Source of the DNA: Paracoccaceae bacterium
GTDB lineage: Bacteria; Pseudomonadota; Alphaproteobacteria; Rhodobacterales; Rhodobacteraceae
DNA: 46,172 bases
Direction: 5' to 3'
NCBI GenBank assembly: GCA_024742575.1
Contig: JANSYF010000022.1
Coordinates: forward strand, 1 to 46,172
Numbering within the stretch: position 1 is the stretch's first letter; each line of letters starts with the position of its first letter. Positions 8,695 through 17,559 of this stretch are shown one piece after another. The notes beneath the pieces were generated by a model. It saw nothing but the letters and a program-made list of their open reading frames with translations. It was not told the origin of the DNA and did not search any database. The position numbers and the translations under genes are program-made.

Positions 8695-10319
8695 CCGGCA
8701 GGCAGCGCTCCAATTGCAGAGGCTACGTCCACAGGCCATTTGGCGTCTTCTGCGTGCATGGCCGTCAAAAGCTGTGTTGACGCGTCTGGGATGAACGGAC
8801 TTGAAAGAACAGCATAGAACCGGATCAGGTTCAGCGCGATGCGGATCTGCATCGCAGCCACGTCGGGGTTTTCTTTGAAGGTGGTCCACGGAGCCACATC
8901 CTGCAGATATTCGTTGCCCAGCGCCCAAAGCGCGCGCAACGCTGCAGCAGATTTGCGGACTTCGATGGCGTCCATATGCGCCTCGTACTCGCGCAAGCCC
9001 TTCTCCAGATCGGCAATTAGTTGTTCTTCGCGCGCGCCCGGCGCGCCGTCCGCTGGTACCGCTTCGCTGAACTTGGAGCGACAGAACTTGGTCACGCGGC
9101 TGGCGAAATTGCCCAGCACATCTGCCAAATCCTTGTTTACCGACCCCTGGAAATTCTCCCAAGTGAATTCGCTGTCCGAACTTTCGGGTGCGTGGCTTAA
9201 CAGCCACCAGCGCCAGTAGTCGGCCGGCAGGATTTCAAGCGCCTGATCCATAAAGACACCACGGCCCTGCGAGGTGCTGAACTGACCGCCATCGTAGTTC
9301 AGGTAGTTGAACGATTTGATGTAGTCGACAAGCTTCCAATCTTCGCCCGACCCGAGGATCGTCGCCGGGAAGCTGAGCGTGTGGAACGGCACGTTGTCTT
9401 TTCCCATGAATTGGGTGTAACGCACGTCGTCCGCGCCACGGTCAGTGCGCCACCAACGCTCCCAATCGGTATCACTCTTGCCATGGGCCTCGGTCCATTC
9501 GCCTGCGCAAGCGATGTATTCGATGGGCGCGTCAAACCAGACATAGAAGACCTTGCCCTCCATACCGGGCCAATCATCTTCGCCCTTCTTGACCGGTATG
9601 CCCCAGTCCAGATCACGTGTGATGCCCCGGTCCTGCAAACCGTCACCGTCGTTCAGCCATTTCTTGGCAATCGATGTGGTCAGGATTGGCCAGTCGGTCT
9701 TGCTGTCTATCCACTCCTGCAGTTTGCCGCGCATGTCGGATTGGCGCAGGTAAAGGTGCTTGGTTTCACGCACTTCAAGATCAGTTGAGCCCGAGATGGC
9801 GGATCGCGGGTCGATCAGATCGGTCGGATCCAACTGCTTGGTGCAGTTTTCGCACTGGTCGCCGCGTGCCTTATCGTATCCGCAGTTGGGGCAGGTGCCC
9901 TCGATATAGCGATCCGGTAGGAAGCGCTTGTCAGCATGGCTGTAGACCTGCTTTTCGCTGACTTCGCGGATCAGTCCTGCATTGGCCAGACGTCCCGCAA
10001 AATGTTGCGTCAGCTTGTGGTTCTGTGGGCTGGACGAGCGGCCGAAATGGTCGAAGGACAGGCGGAACCCTTGCGCGATTTCCGATTGCACAGCGTGCAT
10101 TTCAGCGCAGTATTCCGCGACCGGTTTGCCAGCCTTTGCTGCAGCCAGCTCGGCCGGGGTGCCGTGCTCGTCCGTGGCGCACAGGAACATCACCTCGTTA
10201 CCGCGCGCCCGCAGGTAGCGGGCATAGAGGTCTGCGGGCAATTGGCTGCCCACGAGGTTTCCAAGGTGCTTGATCCCGTTGATATAGGGGATTGCCGACG
10301 TGATGAGGTGCCGTGCCAT
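8601..10319 (-). CDS. metG: Methionyl-tRNA synthetase
   Basis: The enzyme charges tRNA-Met with methionine. The 572-residue product has the class I HIGH-type motif in [15 protein letters not shown], a zinc knuckle [17 protein letters not shown] with the C-x2-C-x9-C-x2-C pattern, and the KMSKS-type loop as FSTSQGRG, the variant seen in the MetRS subgroup of many alphaproteobacteria and archaea. It has a normal anticodon-binding domain and no C-terminal tRNA-binding extension. The preceding gene on this strand is unrelated, so it is probably transcribed alone. Confidence 0.97.
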   Translation of the reverse strand: MARHLITSAIPYINGIKHLGNLVGSQLPADLYARYLRARGNEVMFLCATDEHGTPAELAAAKAGKPVAEYCAEMHAVQSEIAQGFRLSFDHFGRSSSPQNHKLTQHFAGRLANAGLIREVSEKQVYSHADKRFLPDRYIEGTCPNCGYDKARGDQCENCTKQLDPTDLIDPRSAISGSTDLEVRETKHLYLRQSDMRGKLQEWIDSKTDWPILTTSIAKKWLNDGDGLQDRGITRDLDWGIPVKKGEDDWPGMEGKVFYVWFDAPIEYIACAGEWTEAHGKSDTDWERWWRTDRGADDVRYTQFMGKDNVPFHTLSFPATILGSGEDWKLVDYIKSFNYLNYDGGQFSTSQGRGVFMDQALEILPADYWRWWLLSHAPESSDSEFTWENFQGSVNKDLADVLGNFASRVTKFCRSKFSEAVPADGAPGAREEQLIADLEKGLREYEAHMDAIEVRKSAAALRALWALGNEYLQDVAPWTTFKENPDVAAMQIRIALNLIRFYAVLSSPFIPDASTQLLTAMHAEDAKWPVDVASAIGALPAGHAFSVPEVTFRKISDDERAGWQERFAGVRT

Positions 10320-10389
10320 ATCTTATGCGCCCGCGCTGTAACTGAGGTTTGGGCCGCTTTAGCGGATCGCAGGCCCAAGTGCCAGAGGA

Positions 10390-11610
10390 TCAGTCCTTTT
10401 CTCGGCTGGATCGTATCAGTCGCCCGATCAAGAACGACGTGCGTGGCGCATAGACATACCGTGTCTTGGGTCGACTGGGCCGGGCGCGCATGCGGATCAA
10501 CCCGAAGATCACCAATCCCGCATGTCCCACTGCGATCATCGCAAACAACGCTGGGGGGCCAAAAGCGCCCATCAGAACAGAGGCGATATAAGGTGCCGCA
10601 ATCGCTCCGCAGGCGTACCAGAACATGAGCGCGGCAGATAGTTCGACGCGTTCACTGGAGCTGGCGAAGTCATGGGCATGCGCCGCGGCGACGGAATAGA
10701 TCGGAAACGTGGTAAGACCAAAGATCATCGCCGTGATGAACACTCCGGACGTTGGTAAGTCTGTCAACGATGCGGTCATGATGCAGGATGCGATGGCTGC
10801 AACTGACAGCCAGATCAGCACCCAACGTCGGTCGTATTTGTCGGCGAGCCAGCCGACCGGGTATTGCGCCAGCGCACCGCCGGCCACAAAGGCCGCCATG
10901 AACAAGGCAATCTGGTCAAGCGCAAGACCTACGCCTTGTCCGTAGACCGGACCTACCATCCGAAACGAGGCGGACGAGATGGCGGCGACGATAACACCAG
11001 CGGCAGCGAGGGGAGAGCGGTTCACGGCCAGCATCGGACGCAGCCGAGGTGCATCCGGTGTTTCTGGTTGAGGGCGGGTGGTCAGTGCGAGTGGCAGCAG
11101 CGCTGCACAGCAGAAGATGGCAAGCAGGTTGTAACTCACATAGGCCGCTGGTGTCAGCACGCCGATCAGCAATTGCGCGATCAGCGACGCGCCCATATCT
11201 GCGATCCGGTAAAGCCCCATAGCCCGACCGCGAGTTTCGTTGGTGACTTCGGCTTGGAGCCAGGCTTCGATCACGGTGTAGCAGCCCGCGACGCAGACGC
11301 CAGTTGCAATCCGCATCAGCGCCCATGCCACAGGATCAGCCAGCATCATGTGACTGATCAGACCAATGGCACCCAGTACGGTGAACGCGGAAAAGGCGCG
11401 GGCATGGCCGACAGTGCCCATCAAGCGCGGCGCCCACCAGCAGCCTATGAAGAACCCGACGAAGTGTGCAGAGCCGAGCATCCCGATTTCGGTGGTGGTG
11501 AACCCCAGCGTGAGTCCCGAAATGGCATCCAGCGGTCCGACGCCGCCAGAAGAGAGCTGCAACAAGGCAACAGAGAGAAACAAGGCGGCGAAGGACAAAG
11601 GCAGGCGCAT
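10390..11610 (-). CDS. MFS transporter, YcaD-like
   Basis: The 406-residue product is hydrophobic throughout, with about 12 predicted membrane segments. The MFS loop motif appears as GWLADKYDRRW, and the N-terminal half contains GFTTTEIGMLGSAHFVGFFIG. The substrate is unknown; YcaD-type proteins are poorly characterised. The start MRLPLSF at 11610 is preferred over an upstream codon at 11637 because it begins at the first membrane helix. Two 24-bp palindromes lie 77-131 bases upstream and could be operators for this gene as well as part of the preceding one. Confidence 0.85.
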   Translation of the reverse strand: MRLPLSFAALFLSVALLQLSSGGVGPLDAISGLTLGFTTTEIGMLGSAHFVGFFIGCWWAPRLMGTVGHARAFSAFTVLGAIGLISHMMLADPVAWALMRIATGVCVAGCYTVIEAWLQAEVTNETRGRAMGLYRIADMGASLIAQLLIGVLTPAAYVSYNLLAIFCCAALLPLALTTRPQPETPDAPRLRPMLAVNRSPLAAAGVIVAAISSASFRMVGPVYGQGVGLALDQIALFMAAFVAGGALAQYPVGWLADKYDRRWVLIWLSVAAIASCIMTASLTDLPTSGVFITAMIFGLTTFPIYSVAAAHAHDFASSSERVELSAALMFWYACGAIAAPYIASVLMGAFGPPALFAMIAVGHAGLVIFGLIRMRARPSRPKTRYVYAPRTSFLIGRLIRSSREKD

Positions 11611-11658
11611 AATGGCGACCCTAGCCGACGTGACCACTGTCGGTCGCTCATATTCGAC

Positions 11659-12348
11659 TTATGGTGTCGTTTCCCGGGCGTGACCAAAGGAATTTCGTAC
11701 GAAATTCCTTGGTGGCGCAGAAATTTCGTACGAAATTTCTGGCTTCGACGTGGCGGGTATCAGCCCGGCCTGCCCCCGTGTCATCAGCCAGTCGCGAGGC
11801 GGTGCCATGCGGGCGCGGAGGCGGCTCAGTATCCAGTGGCTGGCCCCGTTGTGATGGGCAGGTTCCAGCGACCAACGGGTTTCGATCCCCGGTGCCCCCC
11901 CTTGGCCGGGGGTCAGAAGTAGGGCAAGGGGGCGGCAGACGCCCGCACCAAAGCCTGCTTCGGCGGCCAGATGCAGGCGGCGGATTGGCACCATCGCGGG
12001 GGGCGCGGTCAGATCGGCCACCACCACGGGCGCGTGGCCGTCGCGCAGGGCTTCTTCCATGGCCCAAAGCAGCATGTCCCGCTTGGCGGGTGTGACAAAC
12101 AGGATATGTCCGGCGGTGATCTGACGCGTGATGGCTTCGGGGCAGAGGTACTCAGCCGCTCCTTGGGGTGCGATCCAGACCACGGGTCCCCCCAGTTGCG
12201 CGGCAATCGACACCGCCAGCGTATGGCGTGCTTGCCCGCAAAATTCGTGCACACGACCCAGCCGTAGCGCAATTTCAGGATCTCCCAGCGTGATTTGTGG
12301 CGCGGGGCGGTGAGGGCGTCGAGACAGAAGGGTGGCGGCACTGTGCAT
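11659..12348 (-). CDS. imuA: ImuA-like SOS protein (RecA-like fold)
   Basis: The 229-residue product resembles ImuA, the RecA/SulA-like accessory factor that works with ImuB and DnaE2 in damage-induced mutagenesis: GRVHEFCGQARHTLAVSIAAQLGGPVVWIAPQ, ILFVTPAKRDMLLWAMEEALRDG, then VVVADL and HWILSRLRARMAPP. A promoter with an embedded LexA box sits immediately upstream, which independently supports an SOS role. No imuB or dnaE2 follows; the next gene on this strand is an MFS transporter. The last 22 or so codons run through two perfect palindromes and read PRNFVRNSFG, unlike the rest of the protein, so the natural C-terminus may have been replaced. The family call is moderate; the SOS box is strong. 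Confidence 0.7.
   Translation of the reverse strand: MHSAATLLSRRPHRPAPQITLGDPEIALRLGRVHEFCGQARHTLAVSIAAQLGGPVVWIAPQGAAEYLCPEAITRQITAGHILFVTPAKRDMLLWAMEEALRDGHAPVVVADLTAPPAMVPIRRLHLAAEAGFGAGVCRPLALLLTPGQGGAPGIETRWSLEPAHHNGASHWILSRLRARMAPPRDWLMTRGQAGLIPATSKPEISYEISAPPRNFVRNSFGHARETTP
11687..11710. repeat. 24-bp perfect palindrome, copy 1
   Basis: Every base of 11687-11710 pairs with its mirror partner. The central 16 bases are AATTTCGTACGAAATT, flanked by AAGG and CCTT. It lies inside the 3' end of imuA and upstream of the MFS gene. Confidence 0.95.
11718..11741. repeat. 24-bp perfect palindrome, copy 2
   Basis: A second perfect palindrome with the same 16-base core AATTTCGTACGAAATT but different flanks (CAGA and TCTG). 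The flanks differ from copy 1 yet remain self-complementary, and the centres are 31 bp apart, about three helical turns. Both features suggest selection for paired protein-binding sites or for cruciform/hairpin formation. Confidence 0.95.
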
Positions 12349-12354
12349 GCGGAA

Positions 12355-12382
12355 ATTCTACATGTTCTTATTTTGTTCTCAA
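12355..12382 (-). promoter_or_regulatory. SOS promoter of imuA with LexA box
   Basis: On the minus strand TTGAGA (12382-12377), a 16-base spacer and TAGAAT (12360-12355) form a near-consensus sigma-70 promoter. Inside it lies GAAC-AAAATAA-GAAC (12378-12364), the alphaproteobacterial LexA box (GTTC-N7-GTTC on the other strand). The -10 box ends only 6 bases before the imuA ATG, so the transcript would start at or next to the ATG and be leaderless; no Shine-Dalgarno is visible. The box is about 100 bases upstream of modA. Confidence 0.85.
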
Positions 12383-12480
12383 GAGATTCGTCGCATCCGG
12401 CGCGTGAGCCCTTGCCTCGGATCGGCGCAATTGGTCAGGTGGGTCAAAGACGTGCCTCTGGCGATAAGGACCTGCCTTTT

Positions 12481-13254
12481 GTGATCCCGTTCCTGCGTAC
12501 CACGCTGCTGCTGACATGTTTGGCGGTGCCCACGAAAGCCGCTGATTTGACTGTATTTGCAGCCGCCTCGTTGGGCGACGCCATGGCAGAACTTGCGACG
12601 ATCTGGGAAGGCGAAACCGACCAGGCCATAGCGCTTGTTCTGGCAGGCAGTTCAACAATGGCGCGCCAGATCGACGCGGGCGCGCCTGCTGATGTCTATG
12701 TTTCGGCAAACGAGACATGGATGAATTGGCTGGCCGAACGCGGCCGGATCATCGCGGAAAGTCAGGTTGATATCGCGTCAAACCGTTTGGTTCTCGTGGC
12801 ACATGATCCAAATGCCGCGTCCGAGATCGAAGTTACCGCAAAATCAGACATATTAGGCGCGCTTGGCCCTTCTGGCCGCTTGGCCATTGCTCTGCCCGAA
12901 GCTGTGCCCGCGGGCATATACGCCAAGGCCGCGCTCACCGATCTTGGGCTTTGGAAGGGGCTGAGCGCGCGATTGGCCCCCACCGACAATGTCCGCGCGG
13001 CGCTTGCGCTTGTGGCTTTGGGTGAAGCGCCTCTCGGAATAGTCTATGCCACAGACGCCACGGCCGAACCCCGCGTGGTCATCGCTGGTGTGTTTGCCGA
13101 AGCAAGTCACCCGCCTATCCGATATCCGGCTGCCGTAACCTTGGATGCGTCGCACCAAGAAACCGCGTCTGCCTTTGTGGCATGGCTTGTCAGTCCGGCG
13201 GCGCAAGAGGTTCTGCGAGGCTATGGATTTCTTCCAGTCAGGAGATCGGAATGA
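12481..13254 (+). CDS. modA: Molybdate ABC transporter, periplasmic binding protein
   Basis: ModA captures molybdate (or tungstate) in the periplasm and hands it to ModBC. From the GTG at 12481 the product is 257 residues: a signal peptide (FLRTTLLLTCLAVPTKA), then DLTVFAAASLGDAMAELA and LAGSSTMARQIDAGAPADVYVSANETWM, which are the oxyanion-binding segments of ModA. AAGGA about 10 bases upstream supports this start; a longer reading from 12295 would overlap imuA and its promoter. It overlaps modB by four bases (ATGA). No ModE gene or clear ModE box was found here. Confidence 0.94.
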   Translation: MIPFLRTTLLLTCLAVPTKAADLTVFAAASLGDAMAELATIWEGETDQAIALVLAGSSTMARQIDAGAPADVYVSANETWMNWLAERGRIIAESQVDIASNRLVLVAHDPNAASEIEVTAKSDILGALGPSGRLAIALPEAVPAGIYAKAALTDLGLWKGLSARLAPTDNVRAALALVALGEAPLGIVYATDATAEPRVVIAGVFAEASHPPIRYPAAVTLDASHQETASAFVAWLVSPAAQEVLRGYGFLPVRRSE

Positions 13255-13949
13255 CCGGATGGCTTGGCCCAGAGGAATGGCAGGCAGTGGCCCTGTCGCT
13301 CAAGGTGTCGTTTTGGGCCACGTTACTCAGCCTGCCTTTCGGCCTGCTTTGCGCGCTGGCGCTGGCGAGAGGGCGATTCATTGGGCGGGATATGCTGAAC
13401 TGGCTGGTCCATCTGCCGCTTGTGCTGCCGCCTGTCGTGACCGGCTACCTCCTGCTGCTTGGGTTCGGGCGGCAGGGACCCATAGGGTCTTTGCTGGATG
13501 ATCTGTTCGGGATCACACTTGCCTTCCAATGGACAGGTGCCGCTTTGGCGGCGTCGATCATGGCCTTCCCCTTGATGGTGCGCGCCATAGGTCTGGCGAT
13601 TGAGGCCGTCGATCCCAAGCTCGAAGAGGCGGCAGCAACGTTGGGGGCGGGCCGGATCAAGGTTTTCAGCACGGTAACCTTACCGCTGATCCTTCCGGGG
13701 ATCATCGCGGGGGCGGTTCTGGCTTTTGCCAAGGCGATGGGGGAATTCGGCGCAACGATCACCTTTGTGTCGAACATCCCCGGCGAGACCCGCACGGTGC
13801 CCTCTGCGATCTATGCGTTCCTGCAAGTGCCCGGCGGTGAGACTAGCGCGATCCGTCTGGTCATCGTGGCGGTGGCCATCGCCATCGGTGCGCTGATCCT
13901 GTCGGAATGGCTGTCGCGCCGGGTCGCAAGACGGATTTCGGGCGCATGA
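13251..13949 (+). CDS. modB: Molybdate ABC transporter permease
   Basis: The 232-residue inner-membrane protein has about five membrane helices and the permease EAA-type loop (EEAAATLGAGRIKVFSTVTLPLILPGIIAG) that docks on the ATPase. The segment AKAMGEFGATITFVSNIPGETRT is typical of ModB. The start is the ATG overlapping the modA stop, and its own stop overlaps the modC start, so the three genes are translationally coupled. Confidence 0.95.
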   Translation: MTGWLGPEEWQAVALSLKVSFWATLLSLPFGLLCALALARGRFIGRDMLNWLVHLPLVLPPVVTGYLLLLGFGRQGPIGSLLDDLFGITLAFQWTGAALAASIMAFPLMVRAIGLAIEAVDPKLEEAAATLGAGRIKVFSTVTLPLILPGIIAGAVLAFAKAMGEFGATITFVSNIPGETRTVPSAIYAFLQVPGGETSAIRLVIVAVAIAIGALILSEWLSRRVARRISGA

Positions 13950-15043
13950 GTCTTTCCGTCGACATAAGGCGATCCTTTGGCGGGTTTGATCTTGCTGCCT
14001 CTTTCGACGCGCCAGAAGGAGTCACGGTGCTGTTCGGGCGATCTGGCAGCGGCAAGACTTCGGTCATAAAATCCGTGGCGGGCCTTGTGACGCCGGGAAA
14101 TGGCAAGATCACACTGAATGGGCGTGTTCTGTTCGACGCTACCGCGCGCAAGAACATTCCAGTGCATCAAAGGCGTTTGGGATATGTGTTTCAGGATAGC
14201 CGTCTGTTTCCGCATCTGAGCGTGCAGGACAATTTATGCTACGCGGCGCGCGTTAGCGGACGTGGCGCGAAAGACCCAAGAGAGGTTGCTGCGTTGTTGG
14301 GGATATCGCATCTTTTGGATCGCCGCACCCATTCCCTATCCGGCGGGGAGGCGCAACGCGTGGCGATTGGGCGGGCGCTTTTGTCGGAACCCGATATGCT
14401 TTTAATGGACGAACCTCTGGCCTCGCTTGATGGGCCGCGCAAGGCCGAGATTCTGCCGTATCTCGAAACCCTTCGGCGCGAGACCGGGCTGTCGATCCTT
14501 TACGTCACCCACAACATGGCCGAAGTGGCGCGACTGGCCACCCATATCGTTCTGATCGACGACGGGCGCGTTGTACGGTCGGGCGCACCTGAGGAGGTTC
14601 TGACAGATCCCGACATGGTCCGCATGCTGGGGATCCGGGACGCGGGCGCAGTGTTGTCGGCGACCGTGGCAGCGCATCATCCCGATGGGCTTAGCGAATT
14701 GGAGATTTCGGCAGGGACACTGTTGTTGCCCGCTGTGGATGCCCCTTTGGGTGCCAAGTTGAGGGTCCGTATTTTGGCACAGGACGTGATCCTTGCGCGG
14801 TCGCGCCCCGAAGGTCTGTCGGCGCTCAACATCCTGCCCGTCCGTGTGCTTGCCGTGCGCCGGGGCGAAGGACCGGGGGTGATCGTCCAGCTTAAGGCGG
14901 GGGAGGACCGTCTTCTTGCGCGCGTCACACGTCGGAGTGCCGATACGCTTAGCATCGTCGAAGGGGCCGAATGTTACGCGGTGATGAAATCTGTTGCTGT
15001 CTCGCAAACGGACATCGCTGTTGGCTTGCAGACCGGGCTTTAG
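13946..15043 (+). CDS. modC: Molybdate ABC transporter ATP-binding protein
   Basis: The 365-residue ATPase drives molybdate import. Walker A is GRSGSGKT at residues 31-38, the signature motif is LSGGEAQRV, and Walker B is LLMDEPLASLD followed by the H-loop ILYVTHNM. The C-terminal third matches the TOBE/Mop domain (LNILPVRVLAVRRGEGPGVIVQLKAGEDRLLARVT), which binds molybdate in ModC proteins and gives feedback inhibition in some of them. The start overlaps modB by four bases (ATGA). Confidence 0.96.
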   Translation: MSLSVDIRRSFGGFDLAASFDAPEGVTVLFGRSGSGKTSVIKSVAGLVTPGNGKITLNGRVLFDATARKNIPVHQRRLGYVFQDSRLFPHLSVQDNLCYAARVSGRGAKDPREVAALLGISHLLDRRTHSLSGGEAQRVAIGRALLSEPDMLLMDEPLASLDGPRKAEILPYLETLRRETGLSILYVTHNMAEVARLATHIVLIDDGRVVRSGAPEEVLTDPDMVRMLGIRDAGAVLSATVAAHHPDGLSELEISAGTLLLPAVDAPLGAKLRVRILAQDVILARSRPEGLSALNILPVRVLAVRRGEGPGVIVQLKAGEDRLLARVTRRSADTLSIVEGAECYAVMKSVAVSQTDIAVGLQTGL

Positions 15044-15082
15044 CCGCTAGGTTGCGCGCAACAGAACCGGAAGGAATGCGTG

Positions 15083-16126
15083 ATGAAGATGAACCGGCTG
15101 GGCAAAACCGATCTGATGGTGTCCGAACTGTGCCTGGGCACAATGACCTATGGCAATCAGACATCCCAAGCTGATGCCCATACGCAGATGGACATGTCAC
15201 TGGACGCCGGAATCAACTTCATCGACGGTGCAGAAATGTATCCGGTGAATCCGATCGCCAAGGAAACCATCGGGCTGACCGAAGAAATCTTGGGCAATTG
15301 GTTCAAGAAAACGGGCCGTCGCAACGAATGGGTTCTTGCGACCAAACATTCAGGCGAAGGCATGCAATACGTTCGTGACGGCGCGCCGATCACCAGCGAG
15401 AGCGTTCCCGGCGCAGTCGAAGGATCGCTGAAGCGTCTCAAGACTGATCATATCGATCTTTACCAGCTGCACTGGCCCAATCGCGGATCGTATATGTTCC
15501 GTAAGAACTGGACGTTTGATCCCACAACGCAGAACCGCACCGAAACTCTTCAGAACATGGCGGATGTTCTAGGTGCGTTGGGTCGTGAGATCGAGAAAGG
15601 GCGCATCCGTCATATCGGCCTTTCAAATGAAAGTGCATGGGGCACTATGATGTGGTTGCAGGTGGCGCACGCGATGGCCGGTCCGCGCATGGAAAGCATC
15701 CAGAATGAATATTCCCTAATGTGCCGCATGGCCGATACTGATCTTGCCGAAGTCATGTTGCATGAAGAGGTGTCACTCTTGCCGTTTTCTCCTCTGGCTG
15801 CGGGGTTGCTTACTGGAAAATACCAACGCGGCGCAGTGCCAGAAGGGTCACGCATGGCGCTCAATGGCAATCTGGGGGGTCGCAAGACGGACCGGGCGTT
15901 CGCGGCGGTAGATGCCTATGCCAAGGTCGCAAAGGAGGCCGGTCTCGATATGGCGTTGATGGCCCTGGCGTGGTCGGCGCAACGACCTTTCGTGGCGTCC
16001 TCGATCTTTGGTGCAACAACTGCCGAACAGTTGGCGCATTTGCTCAAGGCTGAAGACATGACTTTGAGTGCGGATGTTCTTAAGGTGCTTGACGAGACAC
16101 ACAAACAACACCCGATGCCGTACTGA
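15083..16126 (+). CDS. Aldo/keto reductase, Tas-like
   Basis: The 347-residue product is an NADPH-dependent aldo/keto reductase close in pattern to E. coli Tas: LCLGTMTYGNQTSQADAHTQMDMSLDAGINFIDGAEMYPVNP, with the catalytic Asp/Tyr in DGAEMY, Lys in VLATKHSG and His in YQLHWPNRG. C-terminal SSIFGATTAEQLAHLL is the cofactor-binding segment. AAGGA at 15071-15075 favours the ATG at 15083; GTG at 15080 is also possible. The physiological substrate is unknown. Confidence 0.92.
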   Translation: MKMNRLGKTDLMVSELCLGTMTYGNQTSQADAHTQMDMSLDAGINFIDGAEMYPVNPIAKETIGLTEEILGNWFKKTGRRNEWVLATKHSGEGMQYVRDGAPITSESVPGAVEGSLKRLKTDHIDLYQLHWPNRGSYMFRKNWTFDPTTQNRTETLQNMADVLGALGREIEKGRIRHIGLSNESAWGTMMWLQVAHAMAGPRMESIQNEYSLMCRMADTDLAEVMLHEEVSLLPFSPLAAGLLTGKYQRGAVPEGSRMALNGNLGGRKTDRAFAAVDAYAKVAKEAGLDMALMALAWSAQRPFVASSIFGATTAEQLAHLLKAEDMTLSADVLKVLDETHKQHPMPY

Positions 16127-16146
16127 CCCATTGTGTGAATAACAGA

Positions 16147-17424
16147 TCAAGCGTTGCCGGCGGCTTCTTTTGTATCCAGCGGCAACGTATCGGTGCTTAC
16201 TTGTTCCGGTACGGGGGCAGGGTGGCTGCCTGTCTTACCCAGCCGGGAAGGCAGTGTTCCCGACAGGGCCCATGCACCCAGCAGCGCAGTCGCCCCAGCG
16301 CCAAAGATTGCCGCCAGCGGTGCTACAAGTAACACCAGCCACGCCATGCCGGGTGTGAGAATGCCCGATACGTCCCGGAAACTGGAATAAACGGCCGACA
16401 TTTCGGTGCGTTCCGACGGTTTGACCGCAAGCAGGAAGGGCAACCCAGCCGAGACATCGAGCAGGATCAGGAAAAAAGATCCCGACATCAGGCACAGCAC
16501 GGTGAGCCATGGAAGGCCAGACAGCAAAGCCGCTGATCCGAAAAGCAGTCCGGCCATCAAGAACCCGGTGCGGACGGCATGCCGGATCGAGTAGCGCTGC
16601 ATGAAGCGCAACATGAACGGCGTCACGAACAACGCCGCGTTGGAAATGGACAGCGCGATCCCGCCCAATTGTTCGCCCAGCCCTGATTGGATGGCAAAGA
16701 TCGGCAAGTAGACGACATAGACCCACCATCCGCAGGACCGGATCACCGCAAACAGCCAGCCAGCTACCAGACGCGGCTGCGCAAAGAATCGCGGCAGAAA
16801 CCCCAGCGGATTGGTCGGTGCCCGGCGGCTTTTGGTGATGAGCTTGCCATTGCCCATACGCATGGCAAGGAACATCAGGATCATGCTGAACGACGCGGTC
16901 GCCGCCACAAGGAATGGCGCGGGCTCCCACCATTTGAGCAGTGTGACGCCCAGAACCGGTCCAACCGTCCAGCCTGCCGCACTGTAGAACATGCGCGATG
17001 TTTCGCATCGGCCCAATTCGATCTTGGCGATGTAATCCAGCACATAGGCGTTGAAGCAGACAAAAGTCGTGACTGTGGCGATAGATGTCAGCAACAGGCC
17101 GATGATCGTAGCTAGAGGTGATCCACCTATTGCTAAAAGAGATCCGGCAATAAAACAGGACGCGCCGGACACATAGACCCAGCGTCGTGGTAGAAATCGA
17201 ACGAGGAACGGGACCAGCAGGCCGACAAGCAGCGAAACGATCCCGATCAGGAAATATACCTTCGACACAACAGCTGCGTCTTGCAGCGCCTGATACATGC
17301 GCAGCGGAAAGACCGAGATAAGGATGCCACGCGCCACGGCTTCCGCGGCTGCCAGCATCGCAAAGCCGCGCACACTGGGTGCGGGTGCGTGGCGAAGCCA
17401 CTCGGGTATGCGTCTTTCGTGCAT
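16147..17424 (-). CDS. MFS transporter
   Basis: The 425-residue product has about 12 hydrophobic segments separated by basic loops (FLVRFLPRRWVYVSG, FMLRFMQRYSIRHAVRTG), the pattern of a major facilitator superfamily member. No substrate motif is recognised. It converges on the aldo/keto reductase gene with only 20 bases between the stops, and it is divergent from the racemase gene at 17560. Confidence 0.82.
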   Translation of the reverse strand: MHERRIPEWLRHAPAPSVRGFAMLAAAEAVARGILISVFPLRMYQALQDAAVVSKVYFLIGIVSLLVGLLVPFLVRFLPRRWVYVSGASCFIAGSLLAIGGSPLATIIGLLLTSIATVTTFVCFNAYVLDYIAKIELGRCETSRMFYSAAGWTVGPVLGVTLLKWWEPAPFLVAATASFSMILMFLAMRMGNGKLITKSRRAPTNPLGFLPRFFAQPRLVAGWLFAVIRSCGWWVYVVYLPIFAIQSGLGEQLGGIALSISNAALFVTPFMLRFMQRYSIRHAVRTGFLMAGLLFGSAALLSGLPWLTVLCLMSGSFFLILLDVSAGLPFLLAVKPSERTEMSAVYSSFRDVSGILTPGMAWLVLLVAPLAAIFGAGATALLGAWALSGTLPSRLGKTGSHPAPVPEQVSTDTLPLDTKEAAGNA

Positions 17425-17559
17425 GTCTTGCTTTCGGTATCGTGGGTCAGACCTACGCGCCTTTACATGTCATGCATTGCCGTCTGCGACCTGATGTCGT
17501 TTTCTTGAAACGACGCTATCGAGGTCGCTGTTATGCGATCCGGATCTAAAAGGATGTTT

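Noticed and set aside
10864..11922. 352-codon open frame antisense to the MFS gene and imuA
   Set aside because: It spans two supported genes on the other strand and has low-complexity, charged composition with no family motif.
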